Made by a program: the position numbers and the translations under genes
The notes under the pieces: generated by a model
Told to the model about the DNA's origin: nothing
The model's database searches: none
What the model saw: the letters and a program-made list of their open reading frames with translations, nothing else
Assembly (NCBI GenBank): GCA_028823435.1
Contig: JAPKBK010000013.1
Coordinates: 1 to 16,769, forward strand
From: Flavobacteriales bacterium
GTDB lineage: Bacteria; Bacteroidota; Bacteroidia; Flavobacteriales_D; Sanyastnellaceae
Direction of reading: 5' to 3'
DNA: 16,769 nt
Shown: one piece after another, positions 14,839-16,769 of the stretch
Position numbering within the stretch: the stretch's first letter is position 1
Layout of the letters: each line of letters starts with the position of its first letter

Positions 14839-16597
14839 CACTGGTTGCCTTTAACCATCGACGGTAGGCATTAAATAGTTTTGATCGAGACACGAAACCC
14901 ATGTATTTGCCTTCAGAATCGACGACCGGAAGATTCCAAGCACCACTGCTCTCAAACTTAGACATCACAGAATCCATTTTGTCATTGTGAACAATCAGTT
15001 TATCGGGAACGACCATCAACTCTTGAACTGTGACAGAATCATATCGATCCCTGTCAAACATAATTTCACGTATATCTTGAAGGTCAATTAAGCCCTTGAG
15101 CACACCCCTTTTATCAACTACGGGATGGAGGTTACGTTGGCTTTTTGCAATGACACGAACTAAAATGCCCAATGTGTTGTCAGGCATGACAGGGATAAAA
15201 TCTGTCTCGATTTCATCCGTGAGCGTCATGAGCGTGAGCACATTTTGATCTTTGTCATGGGTCAATAACTCACCTCTTTCAGCCAGTTCATGGTTGTATA
15301 TACTGTTTTTGACTAGAAATTTAGAAACCAAATAACTGATGGCGGCACAGAGCATCAAAGGCACGAAGAGTTCATACCCGCCACTGATTTCGGACGCTAA
15401 AAATATGGCTGTCAACGGTGCGTGTAGTACCCCCGCAGTCATGCCACCTATTCCCGCCAAAACAGCATTTCCTATCGGTATCGTGTCTGGCCCAAAAATA
15501 ATATTTGTAGATAAAGCGAAAATGTAACCGAGGAGGGCACCGCCGAAGATAGCAGGTGCAAATACGCCAGCAACACCACCAGCGCCTACTGTAAGTCCTG
15601 TGAGGATAGGCTTTAAAGCCCAAGCAATAAATAAGACACCTAACAATGTGAGACCTTGGGCGTTGATTTGTGGGATGAGTTCGTTTGCCAGTACGTCGGA
15701 ATATCCCATAAAAAGTGAGTTTACAACTTCATAACCCTCACCATATAACGACGGAAAACTTGCGACAGCCCAGCCGACAACAACACCTGAAAATAGAATT
15801 CTTGTGAGGGGTTTTTTGAACCGTGAAACTGCGCGTGAGGAGAACAGGTAAAGGCGCGTGAAAACAACCGAACCCAAGCCTGCAAACAAGCCTAGAGATA
15901 TGTAGAACGGCAAGCGTTTTATCGCAAATGGAGCGAGTTTTGTAACGGCCAAAATATCTTCACCTTCGATCAAAAAATAAGCCGTTAAAAGTGAAGCCAA
16001 AGACGCGAAGATGAGAGGAACCAAACTCGCAGCAGTAAGGTCAATCATGATCACTTCCACAGCGAATAGAAGCGCAGCTACTGGGGCCTTAAACATGGCC
16101 GCCAAGGAAGCTGTTGCAGCGCACGCGATAAGCAATCTGCGACGTTGAAAGTTCTTCTTCGTTCGTGAAGCAATTTCAGAACCAATCGTTGCTCCAGCCT
16201 GGACTGCAGGTGCCTCAAGACCACCAGAACCTCCAAACCCCACAGACAAAATACTGGTGACTACAGGCGCAAAAAGCCAGGTTCGTTTTAAAGCACCTCG
16301 CCTTGTAGAAAGGGCATGCAGGGTCGCAGGAATACCACCGCCAGGGTGAACACCTCCAAGAACTTTACGTACAAACCAAGCAGTTAGCAGCAGACCTATT
16401 ATCGGACCAAAACCCAAAAGAGGGGACCACCCGGAGTACGTTTGAGCCGAGAAAATTCCTGACCGAATGAAACTGACACCATTCTTAAGCAAGACAGCCA
16501 CGAGCCCAGCAAGAACACCCACGATACTTGCCCAAAGTAAGATAGCTCGATCCGACTTTAGGAATTCCCAAGCCTTAGAACTGAGACTTTTAATCAT
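14834..16597 (-). CDS. ClC-family chloride channel/transporter with C-terminal CBS pair (587 aa)
   Basis: This is an inner-membrane ClC dimer subunit for chloride or another anion. Hydrophobic helices fill about 18-430. Selectivity-region motifs are HPGGGIPATLHAL (GSGIP in E. coli, here GGGIP at 86-90), GGSGGLEAPAVQAGA with the gating glutamate E128, APVAALLFAVEV (171-182), GAGGVAGVFAPAIFGGA (338-354), GMTAGVLHAPLTAIFLASE, and Y434 in the position of the pore tyrosine. Where E. coli ClC has the E202-E203 pair, this protein has E181-V182, so the proton glutamate is replaced by valine. Two CBS motifs follow at about 451-511 and 524-583, a possible nucleotide-sensing module. The ATG overlaps the stop of the upstream SpoIIE-type gene as ATGA, so the two are coupled. 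Chloride specificity is assumed from the family only. Confidence 0.91.
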   Translation of the reverse strand: MIKSLSSKAWEFLKSDRAILLWASIVGVLAGLVAVLLKNGVSFIRSGIFSAQTYSGWSPLLGFGPIIGLLLTAWFVRKVLGGVHPGGGIPATLHALSTRRGALKRTWLFAPVVTSILSVGFGGSGGLEAPAVQAGATIGSEIASRTKKNFQRRRLLIACAATASLAAMFKAPVAALLFAVEVIMIDLTAASLVPLIFASLASLLTAYFLIEGEDILAVTKLAPFAIKRLPFYISLGLFAGLGSVVFTRLYLFSSRAVSRFKKPLTRILFSGVVVGWAVASFPSLYGEGYEVVNSLFMGYSDVLANELIPQINAQGLTLLGVLFIAWALKPILTGLTVGAGGVAGVFAPAIFGGALLGYIFALSTNIIFGPDTIPIGNAVLAGIGGMTAGVLHAPLTAIFLASEISGGYELFVPLMLCAAISYLVSKFLVKNSIYNHELAERGELLTHDKDQNVLTLMTLTDEIETDFIPVMPDNTLGILVRVIAKSQRNLHPVVDKRGVLKGLIDLQDIREIMFDRDRYDSVTVQELMVVPDKLIVHNDKMDSVMSKFESSGAWNLPVVDSEGKYMGFVSRSKLFNAYRRWLKATSG

Positions 16598-16769
16598 ATT
16601 CTAATGCTTACGATAAGAACATCATCGACCTGTTCTTCATTCGTTTTCCAATCATCGAATACCCGAGAGAATTCTTCATCGTGTTCCGAAATCGGCATCA
16701 TAGAAACCCGAACAATCAGTTCTCTAAACCTTCTACGCATAAACTTCTTCCCTGAGGGTCCACCAAACT
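16594..16769 (-). CDS. SpoIIE-type PP2C serine phosphatase, C-terminal fragment (5' end outside window)
   Basis: Reading the minus strand from the window edge gives an open frame of 57 residues ending at TGA (16596-16594). It begins FGGPSGKKFMRRRFRELI and ends with EEQVDDVLIVSIRI. In Bacteroidota SpoIIE-domain phosphatases the C-terminus typically reads FGGPxGKKFxxxxLxELL, then about 20 residues with a FxxW element, then QVDDxxxIGIRI; all of these are here, including the metal-binding DD. Such proteins are often regulators with sensor domains (GAF, PAS, 7TM or TPR) in front, none of which can be seen. The stop codon overlaps the ClC start as ATGA. Family assignment from a short tail is good but not certain. 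Confidence 0.72.
   Translation of the reverse strand, partial: FGGPSGKKFMRRRFRELIVRVSMMPISEHDEEFSRVFDDWKTNEEQVDDVLIVSIRI

Noticed and set aside
1..16769. Mobile element, CRISPR, defence or secondary-metabolite system
   Set aside because: Every gene found is a housekeeping, envelope, transport or signalling gene; I saw no transposase, integrase, long direct repeats, tRNA or foreign-looking island.

Overview
This window looks like an ordinary chromosomal segment of a Bacteroidota bacterium, probably marine or aquatic Flavobacteriia-like, though I cannot fix the genus. The evidence is: a PorG (DUF6089) type IX secretion protein beside uppS and bamA; two consecutive OmpH/Skp chaperone genes before murI; Bacteroidota-type TilS and DsbD sequences; little sign of Shine-Dalgarno sites; and candidate promoters of the TTG/TAnnTTTG type. 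Coding density is very high. No gene-free stretch exceeds 100 bases, and I see no rRNA, tRNA, CRISPR array, insertion sequence or phage gene.

Layout. (1) Positions 1-2632, plus strand: the C-terminal part of tilS, then dsbD (transmembrane electron transport to the periplasm). (2) Positions 2727-5407, plus strand: gmhA (heptose-phosphate isomerase), a divergent ComM/YifB AAA+ ATPase and a gamma-carbonic-anhydrase-like hexapeptide protein, tightly packed. (3) Positions 5402-13280, minus strand: an eight-gene envelope cluster, read in transcription order CBS-domain protein, nadK, porG, uppS, bamA, ompH-1, ompH-2, murI. Its junctions are 14 nt or less or ATGA overlaps, except short gaps of 45, 78 and 25 nt before porG, ompH-1 and ompH-2. 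(4) Positions 13297-14818, plus strand: pdxJ and a YbfF-like alpha/beta hydrolase. pdxJ diverges from the CBS gene across only 16 bp. (5) Positions 14834-16769, minus strand: a ClC-type anion transporter with two C-terminal CBS domains, start-stop coupled to the end of a SpoIIE-type phosphatase gene that runs off the window.

How the genes work together. The minus-strand cluster joins cofactor supply (NADP), lipid-carrier synthesis (undecaprenyl diphosphate), outer-membrane protein folding (BamA plus two Skp-like chaperones), a type IX secretion component (PorG) and D-glutamate supply for peptidoglycan (MurI). It is in effect a cell-envelope assembly operon, and its order is familiar in Bacteroidota. 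gmhA adds an LPS-heptose step, and dsbD adds periplasmic reducing power.

I found no clear new multi-gene system. The points most worth a second look are: the ClC protein, which keeps the gating glutamate but has valine where antiporters have the proton glutamate, and is coupled to a SpoIIE phosphatase; the 16-bp divergent promoter with a possibly leaderless pdxJ; inverted repeats that span both stop codons at both convergent junctions; and a CBS plus ACT-like protein leading the nadK/envelope operon.
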